This document shows positions 1-8,985 of a stretch of DNA of 64,000 nucleotides, piece after piece (position 1 is the first letter of the stretch; every line of letters begins with the position of its first letter). The notes below the pieces were generated by a model, which made no database searches, had not been told where the DNA came from, and saw only the letters and a list, made by a program, of their open reading frames with translations. The stretch comes from Bradyrhizobium genosp. L. GTDB taxonomy: Bacteria > Pseudomonadota > Alphaproteobacteria > Rhizobiales > Xanthobacteraceae. Position numbers and translations under genes: made by a program. The stretch is taken from the NCBI RefSeq assembly GCF_015624485.1, contig NZ_CP061378.1:2108001-2172000 (forward strand). The letters are read 5' to 3'.

Positions 1-1
1 G

Positions 2-3000
2 GGCACGGTCTATTGGCCTTGGGCCTTGAGTGCCAACCACGACAACGAAGCGACGCCATCGGATCCCACGGTCCAGCAGGCGATGGTCAATCTGTTCGCC
101 GACATGGGCGTTCAGCCAGGAACGCTCCAATCAGGATTGATCAAGGGGCAGGCTTCGACCGATCACACAGCGCCGGTTTCGATCATCAGCAATCCCGGCA
201 CCGTAACGGCCGGCAGCCCCGTCACGATTACGGGCACCGCGAGCGATGTGGGTGGCGTCGTCGCCGGCGTCGAGATTTCGACAGACGACGGCGCGAGCTG
301 GCATCCGGTCACCGGCGACAATACATGGAGCTATACTTGGTCCCCGCAGGTCGCCGGCAGTTACACGATTCTCTCGCGTGCCGTCGACGACAGCATCAAC
401 CTGGAAACCCCGTCTTCCGGACTGACGATCAACGTCGCTCCGGCCCCTTATCTCACCCTGTTTTCCGGAAGTGCGACGCCGGCGACCCTCAACACGCTCG
501 ACGCCGGCGCGGTCGAGCTCGGCGTGAAGTTCGTTGCCTCGGTGTCGGGCACCGTGACCGGTGTTCGCTTTTACAAGAGCAGCCAGGACACCGGAGTACA
601 TACCGGGGAACTGTGGTCGAGCACCGGCACGCAACTGGCGACCGTCACTTTCACCAACGAAACAGCCAGCGGATGGCAATCCGCCATCTTCTCCAACCCC
701 GTAACGATCACGCCAGGCGCGACCTACACCGTCTCGTATCACACCAATGTTGGCCATTATTCCAATACGGGCGAATACTTCACCTCCGACGTCGTCAACG
801 GTCCGCTGACGGCACCAGCCACCGGCAACGGCGTCTTCGTCTACGGCAATGGAGGTGTTGCCCCGACCAATACCTACCAATCCACCAACTTCTGGGTGGA
901 TGTCGAGTTCAAGCCTTCGGGCGGAACGACCAATGTTGCGCCGGTCGCCGTCGATGATTCCGGCCTGGTGGCCACGCAGAACACCGCCGCGGTCATCGCG
1001 GCCGCGGCGCTGATCGCCAACGATAGCGATGCCAACGGTGACGCACTTACGGTCACCGCGGTGAGCGCGGCGGTTCACGGCACGGTCGTGCTCAACACAC
1101 AAGCCAATCCAGCCAATAATACGATCACGTTCACGCCCGACGCGGGCTATACGGGGCCAGCTTCCTTCAAGTACACGATCTCGGACGGCCGGGGCGGCAC
1201 TGCGACCGCGAATGTCAGCTTGAATGTTGCGGCGCCGGGAACACAGCCGGTGAGCTTGTTCAACGCTAGCAATACACCGCAGCAAGTTGGCTTGAACGAC
1301 GGCACCCCGCTCGAAGTCGGTGTCAAGTTCAGCTCGTCGGCGGCGGGCAGCATCACCGCGTTGAAGTTCTACCGCAGCGCCGGCGATACCGGGTCGGACC
1401 TGCTCGATCTCTGGAGTTCGACCGGTACCAAGCTTGCCAGCGTCACATTCTCCAACACCTCGGCGACCGGCTGGCAGACGGTGCAATTGACGACACCGGT
1501 CGCGATCACGGCCAACACCACCTACGTCGCCTCGTACCACACCAATGGTACCTATGTGGCGACCAACAATTACTTCACATCAGCGGTGACCAGCGGCAGC
1601 CTGACCGCGCCTTCCGGAACGAACGGCGTCTACGCCTATGGCGGCACCAGCACGGCCGGCATCTTCCCGACCAGTACCTACAGCTCGGGGAATTATTTCG
1701 CCGACGTTGTCTTCACCCCGTCGGGCGGCAGCTCGCCCGGCAACACGCCGCCGACGGCGGTCGCCGACACCGGCAATGCGACCGAGAAGGGCGGCATTGC
1801 CAACGGATCGGGTGGCTCGCCTGCGAGCGGCAACGTGCTGACCAACGATACCGATCCCGACACCGGCGACACCAAGGCGGTGTCCGCGGTGAGCTTCGGC
1901 AGCACCAACGGCACGTTGGGCACGGCCCTGGCCGGCGCGCATGGCAGCCTCGTCCTCAATGCCGACGGCACCTATACCTACACGGTCAATGAGAACGACG
2001 CGACCGTGCAAGCTTTGCGGCTATCGACCGACACGGTGTCCGACGTCTTCAACTACACCATGCGGGATACCGCCGGCGCCACGTCGTCGACGACGCTGAC
2101 GATCGCGATCCACGGCGCCAACGACGCGCCGGTGCTGGCAAGCCAGACCGCCACGCAGAATGCGGTAGTCGGATCGCCGTTCTCGCTGGCGCTGCCGGCC
2201 GGCACCTTCACCGATGTCGATACCGGCGACAGCCTGACCTATGCGGCAACGAAAGCCGACGGCACGGCGCTTCCGGCCTGGCTGACGTTCAACCCGACCA
2301 CGCGGACCTTCAGCGGCACCCCCGGCTCGACCAACGTCGGCACACTGAGCGTCAAGACGACTGTGACGGATCTCGGCGGTCTGACCGCCGGCGAGACCTT
2401 CAACATCGGGGTCACGACGACGGCGCAGGTGAGCCTGTTCAACAGCACGAGCACGCCGCAGCTGACCGGCTTGAACGATGGCACACCGCTCGAAGTCGGT
2501 GTCAAGTTCAGCTCGTCGGCGGCGGGCAGCATCACCGCGTTGAAGTTCTACCGCAGCGCCGGCGATACCGGGTCGGACCTGCTCGATCTCTGGAGTTCGA
2601 CCGGTACCAAGCTTGCCAGCGTCACATTCTCCAACACCTCGGCGACCGGCTGGCAGACGGTGCAATTGACGACACCGGTCGCGATCACGGCCAACACCAC
2701 CTACGTCGCCTCGTACCACACCAATGGTACCTATGTGGCGACCAACAATTACTTCACATCAGCGGTGACCAGCGGCAGCCTGACCGCGCCTTCCGGAACG
2801 AACGGCGTCTACGCCTATGGCGGCACCAGCACGGCCGGCATCTTCCCGACCAGTACCTACAGCTCGGGGAATTATTTCGCCGACGTTGTCTTCACCCCGT
2901 CGGGCGGCAGCTCGCCCGGCAACACGCCGCCGACGGCGGTCGCCGACACCGGCAATGCGACCGAGAAGGGCGGCATTGCCAATGGATCGGGTGGCTCGCC

Positions 3001-4102
3001 TGCGAGCGGCAACGTGCTGACCAACGACACCGATCCTGACACCGGAGATACCAAGGCGGTGGCCGCGGTGAGCTTCGGCAGCACCAACGGCACGTTGGGC
3101 ACGGCCCTGGCCGGTGCGCATGGCAGCCTCGTTCTCAATGCCGACGGAACCTATACCTACACGGTCAATGAGAACGACGCGACCGTGCAAGCTTTGCGGC
3201 TATCGACCGACACGGTGTCCGACGTCTTCAACTACACCATGCGCGACACGGCCGGCGCCACCTCGTCGACGACGCTGACGATCGCGATCCATGGCGCCAA
3301 CGACGCGCCGGTGCTGGCGAGCCAGACCGCCACGCAGAATGCGGTAGTCGGATCGCCGTTCTCGCTCGCGCTGCCGGCCGGCACCTTCACCGATGTCGAT
3401 GCCGGCGACAGCCTGACCTATGCCGCAACGAAAGCCGACGGCACGGCGCTTCCGGCCTGGCTGACGTTCAATCCGACCACGCGGACCTTCAGCGGCACCC
3501 CAGGCTCGACCGATGTCGGCACCCTGAGCTTGAAGACCTCCGTGACCGATCTCGGCGGCCTGACGACCAGCGAAACCTTCAACGTCGGCGTCACGGCGAC
3601 AGCGCAGGTGAGCTTGTTCAACAGCACGAGCACGCCGCAGCTCGTCGGATTGAACGACGGCACGCCGCTTGAGGTCGGCGTCAAGTTCAGCTCGTCGACG
3701 GCAGGCGACATCATCGCGCTGAAGTTCTACCGCAGCACGGGCGACACGGGCCCGGACCTGCTCGATCTCTGGAGCTCGACCGGTACCAAGCTTGCCAGCG
3801 CCACGTTCACCAACACCTCGGCGACCGGCTGGCAGACGGTACAGCTTGCGACACCGGTGACGATTGCGGCCAACACGACCTACGTCGCCTCCTATCACAC
3901 CAACGGTGCCTACGCTGCGACCAGCAACTTCTTCAACTCCGCGGTGACCAGCGGCAGCTTGACCGCGCCGTCTTCCGCATCCGCCGGTGGCAATGGCGTC
4001 TACGCCTATGGTGGCACCGGTACCGACGGGTTGTTCCCAACGAACAGTTTCAACGCAGGAAATTACTGGGCTGACGTCGTGTTCCGGCCGGCACTTGCCT
4101 AG
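2..4102 (+). CDS. Large secreted modular repeat protein (DUF4082, VCBS/cadherin-like and putative Ig domains), 5' end missing
   Basis: The frame is open to the left edge, so the N-terminus lies outside the window; the first internal candidate start (TTG at 26) is not convincing. The visible ~1366 residues are Thr/Ser/Gly/Asn-rich beta modules. In order they are an Ig-like module (~45-120), a first DUF4082 module (~150-300), a cadherin-like module, a second DUF4082, VCBS, putative Ig, a third DUF4082, VCBS, putative Ig, and a fourth DUF4082 that ends the protein. DUF4082 copies are recognised by the repeated ELGVKF/EVGVKF, LWSSTGT and SYHTN motifs. The first residues (VYWPWALSANHD) resemble the end of N,N-dimethylformamidase-beta-like domains that precede DUF4082 in some rhizobial proteins; this is inference. 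No RTX nonapeptides are visible. The type I exporter genes downstream make this the likely exported substrate, perhaps an adhesin or surface enzyme. Confidence 0.85.
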   Translation, partial: GTVYWPWALSANHDNEATPSDPTVQQAMVNLFADMGVQPGTLQSGLIKGQASTDHTAPVSIISNPGTVTAGSPVTITGTASDVGGVVAGVEISTDDGASWHPVTGDNTWSYTWSPQVAGSYTILSRAVDDSINLETPSSGLTINVAPAPYLTLFSGSATPATLNTLDAGAVELGVKFVASVSGTVTGVRFYKSSQDTGVHTGELWSSTGTQLATVTFTNETASGWQSAIFSNPVTITPGATYTVSYHTNVGHYSNTGEYFTSDVVNGPLTAPATGNGVFVYGNGGVAPTNTYQSTNFWVDVEFKPSGGTTNVAPVAVDDSGLVATQNTAAVIAAAALIANDSDANGDALTVTAVSAAVHGTVVLNTQANPANNTITFTPDAGYTGPASFKYTISDGRGGTATANVSLNVAAPGTQPVSLFNASNTPQQVGLNDGTPLEVGVKFSSSAAGSITALKFYRSAGDTGSDLLDLWSSTGTKLASVTFSNTSATGWQTVQLTTPVAITANTTYVASYHTNGTYVATNNYFTSAVTSGSLTAPSGTNGVYAYGGTSTAGIFPTSTYSSGNYFADVVFTPSGGSSPGNTPPTAVADTGNATEKGGIANGSGGSPASGNVLTNDTDPDTGDTKAVSAVSFGSTNGTLGTALAGAHGSLVLNADGTYTYTVNENDATVQALRLSTDTVSDVFNYTMRDTAGATSSTTLTIAIHGANDAPVLASQTATQNAVVGSPFSLALPAGTFTDVDTGDSLTYAATKADGTALPAWLTFNPTTRTFSGTPGSTNVGTLSVKTTVTDLGGLTAGETFNIGVTTTAQVSLFNSTSTPQLTGLNDGTPLEVGVKFSSSAAGSITALKFYRSAGDTGSDLLDLWSSTGTKLASVTFSNTSATGWQTVQLTTPVAITANTTYVASYHTNGTYVATNNYFTSAVTSGSLTAPSGTNGVYAYGGTSTAGIFPTSTYSSGNYFADVVFTPSGGSSPGNTPPTAVADTGNATEKGGIANGSGGSPASGNVLTNDTDPDTGDTKAVAAVSFGSTNGTLGTALAGAHGSLVLNADGTYTYTVNENDATVQALRLSTDTVSDVFNYTMRDTAGATSSTTLTIAIHGANDAPVLASQTATQNAVVGSPFSLALPAGTFTDVDAGDSLTYAATKADGTALPAWLTFNPTTRTFSGTPGSTDVGTLSLKTSVTDLGGLTTSETFNVGVTATAQVSLFNSTSTPQLVGLNDGTPLEVGVKFSSSTAGDIIALKFYRSTGDTGPDLLDLWSSTGTKLASATFTNTSATGWQTVQLATPVTIAANTTYVASYHTNGAYAATSNFFNSAVTSGSLTAPSSASAGGNGVYAYGGTGTDGLFPTNSFNAGNYWADVVFRPALA
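1307..3609 (+). repeat. Two near-identical 1179-bp tandem repeats inside the DUF4082/VCBS gene
   Basis: The unit (DUF4082 + VCBS + putative Ig, 393 codons) occurs at about 1251-2429 and 2430-3608. By eye the two copies are identical at every base from 1307 to 1803 (matching 2486-2982), including silent positions. Differences appear afterwards, for example KAVSAVSF against KAVAAVSF. A third, partial DUF4082 unit from about 3609 is clearly more diverged. The pattern points to recent tandem duplication or gene conversion. Confidence 0.9.
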
Positions 4103-4140
4103 GCCGTCTTAAACGCAACTCGAAGCATAGGAAAAAGACG

Positions 4141-4473
4141 ATGCATACCGAAATATATACTGACGGCATCGATGAAATCACGGTGGGTGGCTCGATCGTC
4201 CGGGTCGATCTGGTCAGTCTTTCGCCGACCGAGCGCGACGCCAATAACGCACCTGTAAAAGTGTTCCGCCAGAGACTGATCTTTTCGCTCGAAGCGTTCG
4301 CGAATTCGGTGGACGTCATGCAGAAGGCGCTGCAGGGATTGGTCGACGCCGGCGCGGTCACGCGCTCGCAGCCGAGGGCAACGGTCAATGCGTCGCCTGT
4401 CGCCGGCGAACGCGGCGTCGTCAAAACTCTGGATTCTGCACGGTCTCCGAATGTCTCTGCAAACTTCGGTTGA
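4141..4473 (+). CDS. Small conserved-looking protein between T1SS substrate and exporter, unknown function
   Basis: This 110-residue soluble protein has no signal peptide or membrane segment. The start is supported by AGGAAAAAG just upstream. Residues 1-75 look folded: a beta-rich part (ITVGGSIVRVDLVSLSP) followed by an amphipathic helix (FANSVDVMQKALQGLVDAG). The last ~35 residues look disordered. The layout vaguely recalls DUF3467-type proteins but I do not recognise the family. It begins 38 bp after the repeat-protein gene and overlaps the ABC exporter gene, so co-transcription is likely. A role in type I secretion, such as a chaperone or cytosolic adaptor, is only a guess from position. 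Confidence 0.75.
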   Translation: MHTEIYTDGIDEITVGGSIVRVDLVSLSPTERDANNAPVKVFRQRLIFSLEAFANSVDVMQKALQGLVDAGAVTRSQPRATVNASPVAGERGVVKTLDSARSPNVSANFG

Positions 4474-6679
4474 GGCGGACGAGGTCCGGAGCGAACTCGT
4501 CGAGCCGGCGCGTGCTGCACCGGAACCGTCAGGCACTGAAACACAGACCGCGCTCGAATGCCTGTCCCGGGTGGCCGTCCTTCACGGGGTGGACCTGCCG
4601 GTCGAGCGGCTCAGGCACGCCTACGCCCTGGATAACACACCGGTTTCGCAAGCCTTGCTGCTTCGCATGATGCAGGAAGCGGGGCTTCGGGCGCAGCAAT
4701 TGCACCTCGATTGGAATACGCTCTGCGGCCTGGGCGAGGCATACCCCGCGCTGGTCCGCCTCGCGAACGGCAACTGGATCCTCGTCCTGGGTGCAGAAGA
4801 CGGAATGGACGGTGAGGGCGCCGTCAGAATGATCGATCCGCTTGCCGAGCGGTGGGACGAGCCGCTGATTGTTGCCAAGGCGCGGTTCTGCGCCAATTGG
4901 GATGGCGAAACCGTCCTGGTGAAGCGCGGTCAGGCTTCATCGAGCGCGCAAACGCCTTTTGGATTCCGATGGTTCTTCCCCGAACTGCGGCGGGAGTGGC
5001 GGCTGTTCGCGGACGTGGCCATGGCCGCGCTCCTGCTCTACGCATTGGGGTTGGCGATCCCGATGTTTTTCCAGCTCGTGATCGACAAGGTTCTCGTTCA
5101 CGAAAGTTTCACGACGCTCTACGTGCTGGCCGGATGTGCCGCCGTCGCGCTGATCTTCGATGCGACCTTCAATTTCCTGCGCCGGTTCCTGCTGCTGTAT
5201 GCAACCAACAAGATCGACATCCGTGTTGCCACGAAGACGTTTGGCCACCTTCTGGGCTTGCCCATCACGTTCTTCGAACACATGTCGGCGGGTGTGCTCA
5301 TCAAGCACATGCAGCAGGCGACCCGTGTCCGCGAGTTCTTGACCGGCCGGCTGTTCCTGACCGCGCTTGATGGATTGTCGCTGTTCGTCTTTCTGCCGGT
5401 TCTGGCGCTCTACAGCATCAAGCTGACCGGCCTCGTGCTGGCGTTCACGGCGCTGAGCGGCATCGTGATCCTGCTCCTGATCGGACCATTTCGGCGTCGG
5501 CTGTACGACCTCTACCAGGCGGAGGGAGCTCGCCAGGCTTTGCTCGTCGAGACCGTTCACGGGATGCGAACCGTGAAGGCGTTGGCGATGGAGCCGATGC
5601 AGGGGCGGACATGGGACGATCGTTGCGCACAATCGGTCTCAACGCGTTTCAGCGTGGAGAAGATCTCGGCCATGGCGCAATCCGTGACCGGGCTGCTCGA
5701 AAAGGCCATGACCGTCGGGATCATCGCGCTCGGTGCCCTCGATGTGTTCTCCGGCGAGATGACCATCGGAGTGCTCGTTGCGTTCAACATGCTGGCGGGA
5801 CGCGTCTCGGGACCGCTGGTCCAGATCGTGACGACGGTGCACGAGTATCAGGAAGTCGCGCTGGCGGTAAAAATGCTCGGCGAGGTGATGAACCAGACGC
5901 CGGAGAGTCGCGGCAATACTGGCGGATTGCGGCCTGAGATCACCGGCAAGATCGAATTCGAGAACGTCTCGTTTCGTTACGGTCCCGACGGTGCGCCCGC
6001 ACTGGACAACGTGTCTCTCGCGATCGAGCCGGGCAAGGTGTTCGGCGTCGTGGGTCGAAGCGGATCGGGCAAATCGACGCTGACGCGCCTCATTGCAGGC
6101 CTGTACCCGATACAACAAGGGTTGCTGCGGATCGATGGATACGATTCGCGCGAGCTCGATCTGGCTCACCTGCGCAAAAGCCTCGGGCTTGTCCTGCAGG
6201 ACAACTTCCTGTTCCGCGGCACCGTGCGCGAGAACATTGCCTGCGCCAAGCGCGACGCGACCTTTGCCGAGGTGGTACAGGCGGCTCAATTGGCGGGCGC
6301 AGACGAGTTCATCGAGCGGCTGCCGCGCGGCTTCGACACGATGCTCGAGGAAGATGCCTCGAACCTGTCGGGTGGCCAGAAGCAGCGTCTGGCCATCGCA
6401 AGGGCGCTCATTGTCAAGCCGCGCGTGCTGATTTTCGACGAGGCGACCAGCGCGCTCGACGCCGAAAGCGAAATGATCATCCGGCGCAATTTGCGCAGAT
6501 TGGCGCAAGGCCGGACGGTGATCATCGTGTCGCACCGGCTGTCGATGCTGACGGAAGCCAACGCAATTGCGGTGATCGATCAGGGGCGCGTGGTGGACGT
6601 CGATCGTCACGACCAGCTCCTGGGCCGGTGCCACATCTATCGCTATCTTTGGAACCAGCAGACGAAGCAGGTCGCATGA
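4451..6679 (+). CDS. Type I secretion ABC transporter (permease-ATPase) with degenerate C39-like domain
   Basis: This 742-residue HlyB/LapB-type exporter would energise secretion through the inner membrane. Residues ~30-155 are a C39-peptidase-like domain. The usual catalytic His position reads NGNWIL and the Cys box is degenerate (ALECLSRVAVL), so it should bind substrate rather than cleave it. A six-helix permease domain spans ~185-460 and the nucleotide-binding domain runs from ~495. It has Walker A GRSGSGKST (~535), signature LSGGQKQR (~639), Walker B VLIFDEATSALD (~660) and the switch SHRLS. I chose ATG 4451 over the in-frame ATG at 4388 because the latter would overlap the preceding gene by 86 bp. 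It is translationally coupled (ATGA) to the HlyD gene. No TolC-type outer-membrane gene follows. Confidence 0.92.
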   Translation: MSLQTSVEADEVRSELVEPARAAPEPSGTETQTALECLSRVAVLHGVDLPVERLRHAYALDNTPVSQALLLRMMQEAGLRAQQLHLDWNTLCGLGEAYPALVRLANGNWILVLGAEDGMDGEGAVRMIDPLAERWDEPLIVAKARFCANWDGETVLVKRGQASSSAQTPFGFRWFFPELRREWRLFADVAMAALLLYALGLAIPMFFQLVIDKVLVHESFTTLYVLAGCAAVALIFDATFNFLRRFLLLYATNKIDIRVATKTFGHLLGLPITFFEHMSAGVLIKHMQQATRVREFLTGRLFLTALDGLSLFVFLPVLALYSIKLTGLVLAFTALSGIVILLLIGPFRRRLYDLYQAEGARQALLVETVHGMRTVKALAMEPMQGRTWDDRCAQSVSTRFSVEKISAMAQSVTGLLEKAMTVGIIALGALDVFSGEMTIGVLVAFNMLAGRVSGPLVQIVTTVHEYQEVALAVKMLGEVMNQTPESRGNTGGLRPEITGKIEFENVSFRYGPDGAPALDNVSLAIEPGKVFGVVGRSGSGKSTLTRLIAGLYPIQQGLLRIDGYDSRELDLAHLRKSLGLVLQDNFLFRGTVRENIACAKRDATFAEVVQAAQLAGADEFIERLPRGFDTMLEEDASNLSGGQKQRLAIARALIVKPRVLIFDEATSALDAESEMIIRRNLRRLAQGRTVIIVSHRLSMLTEANAIAVIDQGRVVDVDRHDQLLGRCHIYRYLWNQQTKQVA

Positions 6680-8100
6680 GCGTCTCTGAAAGTCGATCGC
6701 GCCGCCTGGCCGCGCGATTATTCCCCGCGCGGCGAAATGCGCGTCGCTCGTCATCGCTCCGCTCGGCGCCTCCGTCGCGTCCCGCAGCGGTCACCCAATT
6801 CCAATCCGACGCAATGGAGGTTGGCGGCCGTACGCCACCGCACATTGCGCGTCTTACCCTGTACGGCATTGCGGCGTTGATCGTGACGGCCGTGACCTTG
6901 GCATCCGTGTCGCATGTCGACACCATCGTCATGGCGCAGGGAAGGGTGACCACGGTCAGCCCCAACCTGGTGGTCCAGCCGCTGGAGACGTCGGTCATTC
7001 GAGAGATTCATGTGAAGGTCGGCGACGTTGTCGCAAAGGGCGCTCCTTTGGCAACGCTCGATCCGACTTTCTCGCAGGCCGATCTGGATGCGTCGCGCAT
7101 CCGTGTTCGGGCGTTTGACGCGACGATCGATCGCCTCAAGGCCGAACTGGGCGGACACGATTTCGTGGCTGCGAGCGGCGCAAATGCCGATGAGGTGCTG
7201 CAGGGAAATCTGTTCGCCCAGCGCCAGAGATTCTACCAATCTCAGATGCGCAATTTCGATGCCCAGATCGCGAGCGCGCAGGCCAATCTCAAGACCAGCC
7301 AGGAGGAAGAGGCCGTCCTGGTCGAGCGTCTCGATACGATGGCCGCGATCGAGAAGATGCGCAGCAATCTGATGGCAAAGGAGGTCGGCTCGCAGCTGAA
7401 TCTCCTGTTGTCGCGCGACGCACGGCTCGACGTTCAAACCAGCCTGGCGAGGGTTCGCGGCAGCATTGCCGATTACGAACACAAGGTTGATAAGGCTCAG
7501 GCGGATCGCGACGTCTTTGCCGAGGACTTCCGCAAGACCGCCTACCAGGAGCTTGTCGAGACGGTAGCGAAACGCAACGGCGCTGCAGAGGATCTGAAAA
7601 AGGTCGAACTTCGCCGGGAGCTGATCATGTTGACGGCGCCCGCGGATGCCATTGTGCTCGAGATCGCCAATCGAACCGTAGGTTCGGTCGTCCGGGAGGC
7701 GGAAACGCTTTTCATCCTGGTGCCGCGAGATGTTCCGCTGCAAGCCGAAGTCAATGTCGAGGGCAAGGATATCGGGCGATTGGAGGTCGGTCAGCCGGTC
7801 CGGATCAAGTTCGAGGCGTTTCCCTTCCAGAAATTCGGAACGGCAGCGGGCACGGTCCGCGTCGTGAGCAATGACGCGTTCGCGCCGGATCAAAAAGCCG
7901 AAACCTCGCACCGGACGCAGGTTCCTTATTTCCGGGTGCTCGTGGACATTGTCGACCTGAAGCACCTTCGCTCCGATCGAATTCAGATTACGCCCGGAAT
8001 GGCAGTCACAGCTGAACTGAAAACGGGCACACGCAGCGTCATCTCGTATTTCCTGTACCCCATCCTTCGCGGATTGGATGAAAGCATTCGCGAGCCCTAG
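6676..8100 (+). CDS. HlyD-family periplasmic adaptor (membrane fusion protein) of type I secretion
   Basis: The 474-residue protein should link the ABC exporter to an outer-membrane channel. It has an Arg-rich cytosolic tail of ~55 residues, one transmembrane helix (LYGIAALIVTAVTLASV), and a lipoyl/biotinyl half-motif (EIHVKVGDVVAKGAPLATLDP). A long charged coiled-coil hairpin (~130-320) is followed by the second lipoyl half and the HlyD beta-barrel (VNVEGKDIGRLEVGQPVRIKF). The start ATG overlaps the exporter's TGA (ATGA), so the two are coupled. An earlier in-frame start at 6628 would lie inside the exporter gene and is less likely. Confidence 0.93.
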   Translation: MSVSESRSRRLAARLFPARRNARRSSSLRSAPPSRPAAVTQFQSDAMEVGGRTPPHIARLTLYGIAALIVTAVTLASVSHVDTIVMAQGRVTTVSPNLVVQPLETSVIREIHVKVGDVVAKGAPLATLDPTFSQADLDASRIRVRAFDATIDRLKAELGGHDFVAASGANADEVLQGNLFAQRQRFYQSQMRNFDAQIASAQANLKTSQEEEAVLVERLDTMAAIEKMRSNLMAKEVGSQLNLLLSRDARLDVQTSLARVRGSIADYEHKVDKAQADRDVFAEDFRKTAYQELVETVAKRNGAAEDLKKVELRRELIMLTAPADAIVLEIANRTVGSVVREAETLFILVPRDVPLQAEVNVEGKDIGRLEVGQPVRIKFEAFPFQKFGTAAGTVRVVSNDAFAPDQKAETSHRTQVPYFRVLVDIVDLKHLRSDRIQITPGMAVTAELKTGTRSVISYFLYPILRGLDESIREP

Positions 8101-8985
8101 CGAAAATCCGCGGACGCGAGGCAGAGGTCGTCGACCCCCGCATCGGTTTCCGGACGGAAGCTGGTGGCCAAAGGTGCGCTTGCTAGATCATGCGCGCGCT
8201 GGACAATGCCTGTTGAGCTTCCGCGCGATTTCGGGCGGGGGTCAAAGCCAGTAACCCGCCCCCCAGCCAACGATTCCAGCGTGCGGGATCATTCGCCTCG
8301 GCGGAGGTTGGAATCTGTCGTCATCGAGCGCTTGCGGAGAATAAAGCAATCGTGCGCGCGCCTGGCGCGGGGTCAACATTAGGGGCGCGAGCTTTGCCCG
8401 AATCCCTGCAACAGAATCGCGCACAGCGTGTGGTCGACAAACCACGACGGATCGCGCAATCGCTGCGTCGAACGCCGCTATGTCGTTCATGCGGCGGTAT
8501 TTTTTGCATGGAAACGGGAATTGCCGATCGGAATCGCCAGGACCGGAATCGGTGCCGGCGGCTCATCTCCTCCGTAGGATTACGCGTTTTGCACACCGTT
8601 CCGGCCCCTGTTGCCCAATTCCACATCGGTCGCCGGTATTGTAAATATTACGCTTATATTTCAATTGGTTGCCGAGGGTCCAGGTCTCACGCGCCCGTGA
8701 TATTTGTGCAACATTTGCCCGAAAACAGCCGTATGTGGGCCGAAACGGAGCGGTCTTTTGTTGCGTGATCGGGGGCCTTCTGTCTCTTATGGAACTGCGA
8801 CGGAGGGGGGCATCCCGAGGTCGTCCCGTTCTAGGTGGTTCGCTTAAGTCCCTCGCGTTCATGCGGGTGTGTCCGAAGGCGCGAAGCGACTAAGCGGGGT
8901 TAAGGGATAAAGGGAACCAACCTGAGGGTGTCTCACCCGGCGGATCCGGAACCTTCCCAGAGATAGAGCAACTTGGAGGTTTAAC
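8101..8985. other. Gene-free 885-bp interval upstream of the porin
   Basis: No reading frame here has a believable start, codon usage or recognisable product on either strand. The stretch 8620-8760 is visibly richer in A/T than its surroundings and could hold the porin promoter or a distal regulatory element. The last 30 bases contain a clear ribosome binding site (TTGGAGG) ahead of the porin ATG. No small RNA or riboswitch could be recognised with confidence. Confidence 0.6.

Noticed and set aside
131..1540. Long minus-strand frame (469 codons) opposite the repeat protein
   Set aside because: Arg/Gly-rich translation, repeated exactly where the plus-strand repeats occur; a high-GC antisense shadow.
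8352..8768. 138-codon frame in the porin leader
   Set aside because: No family, no ribosome site, composition unlike neighbouring genes; treated as non-coding.
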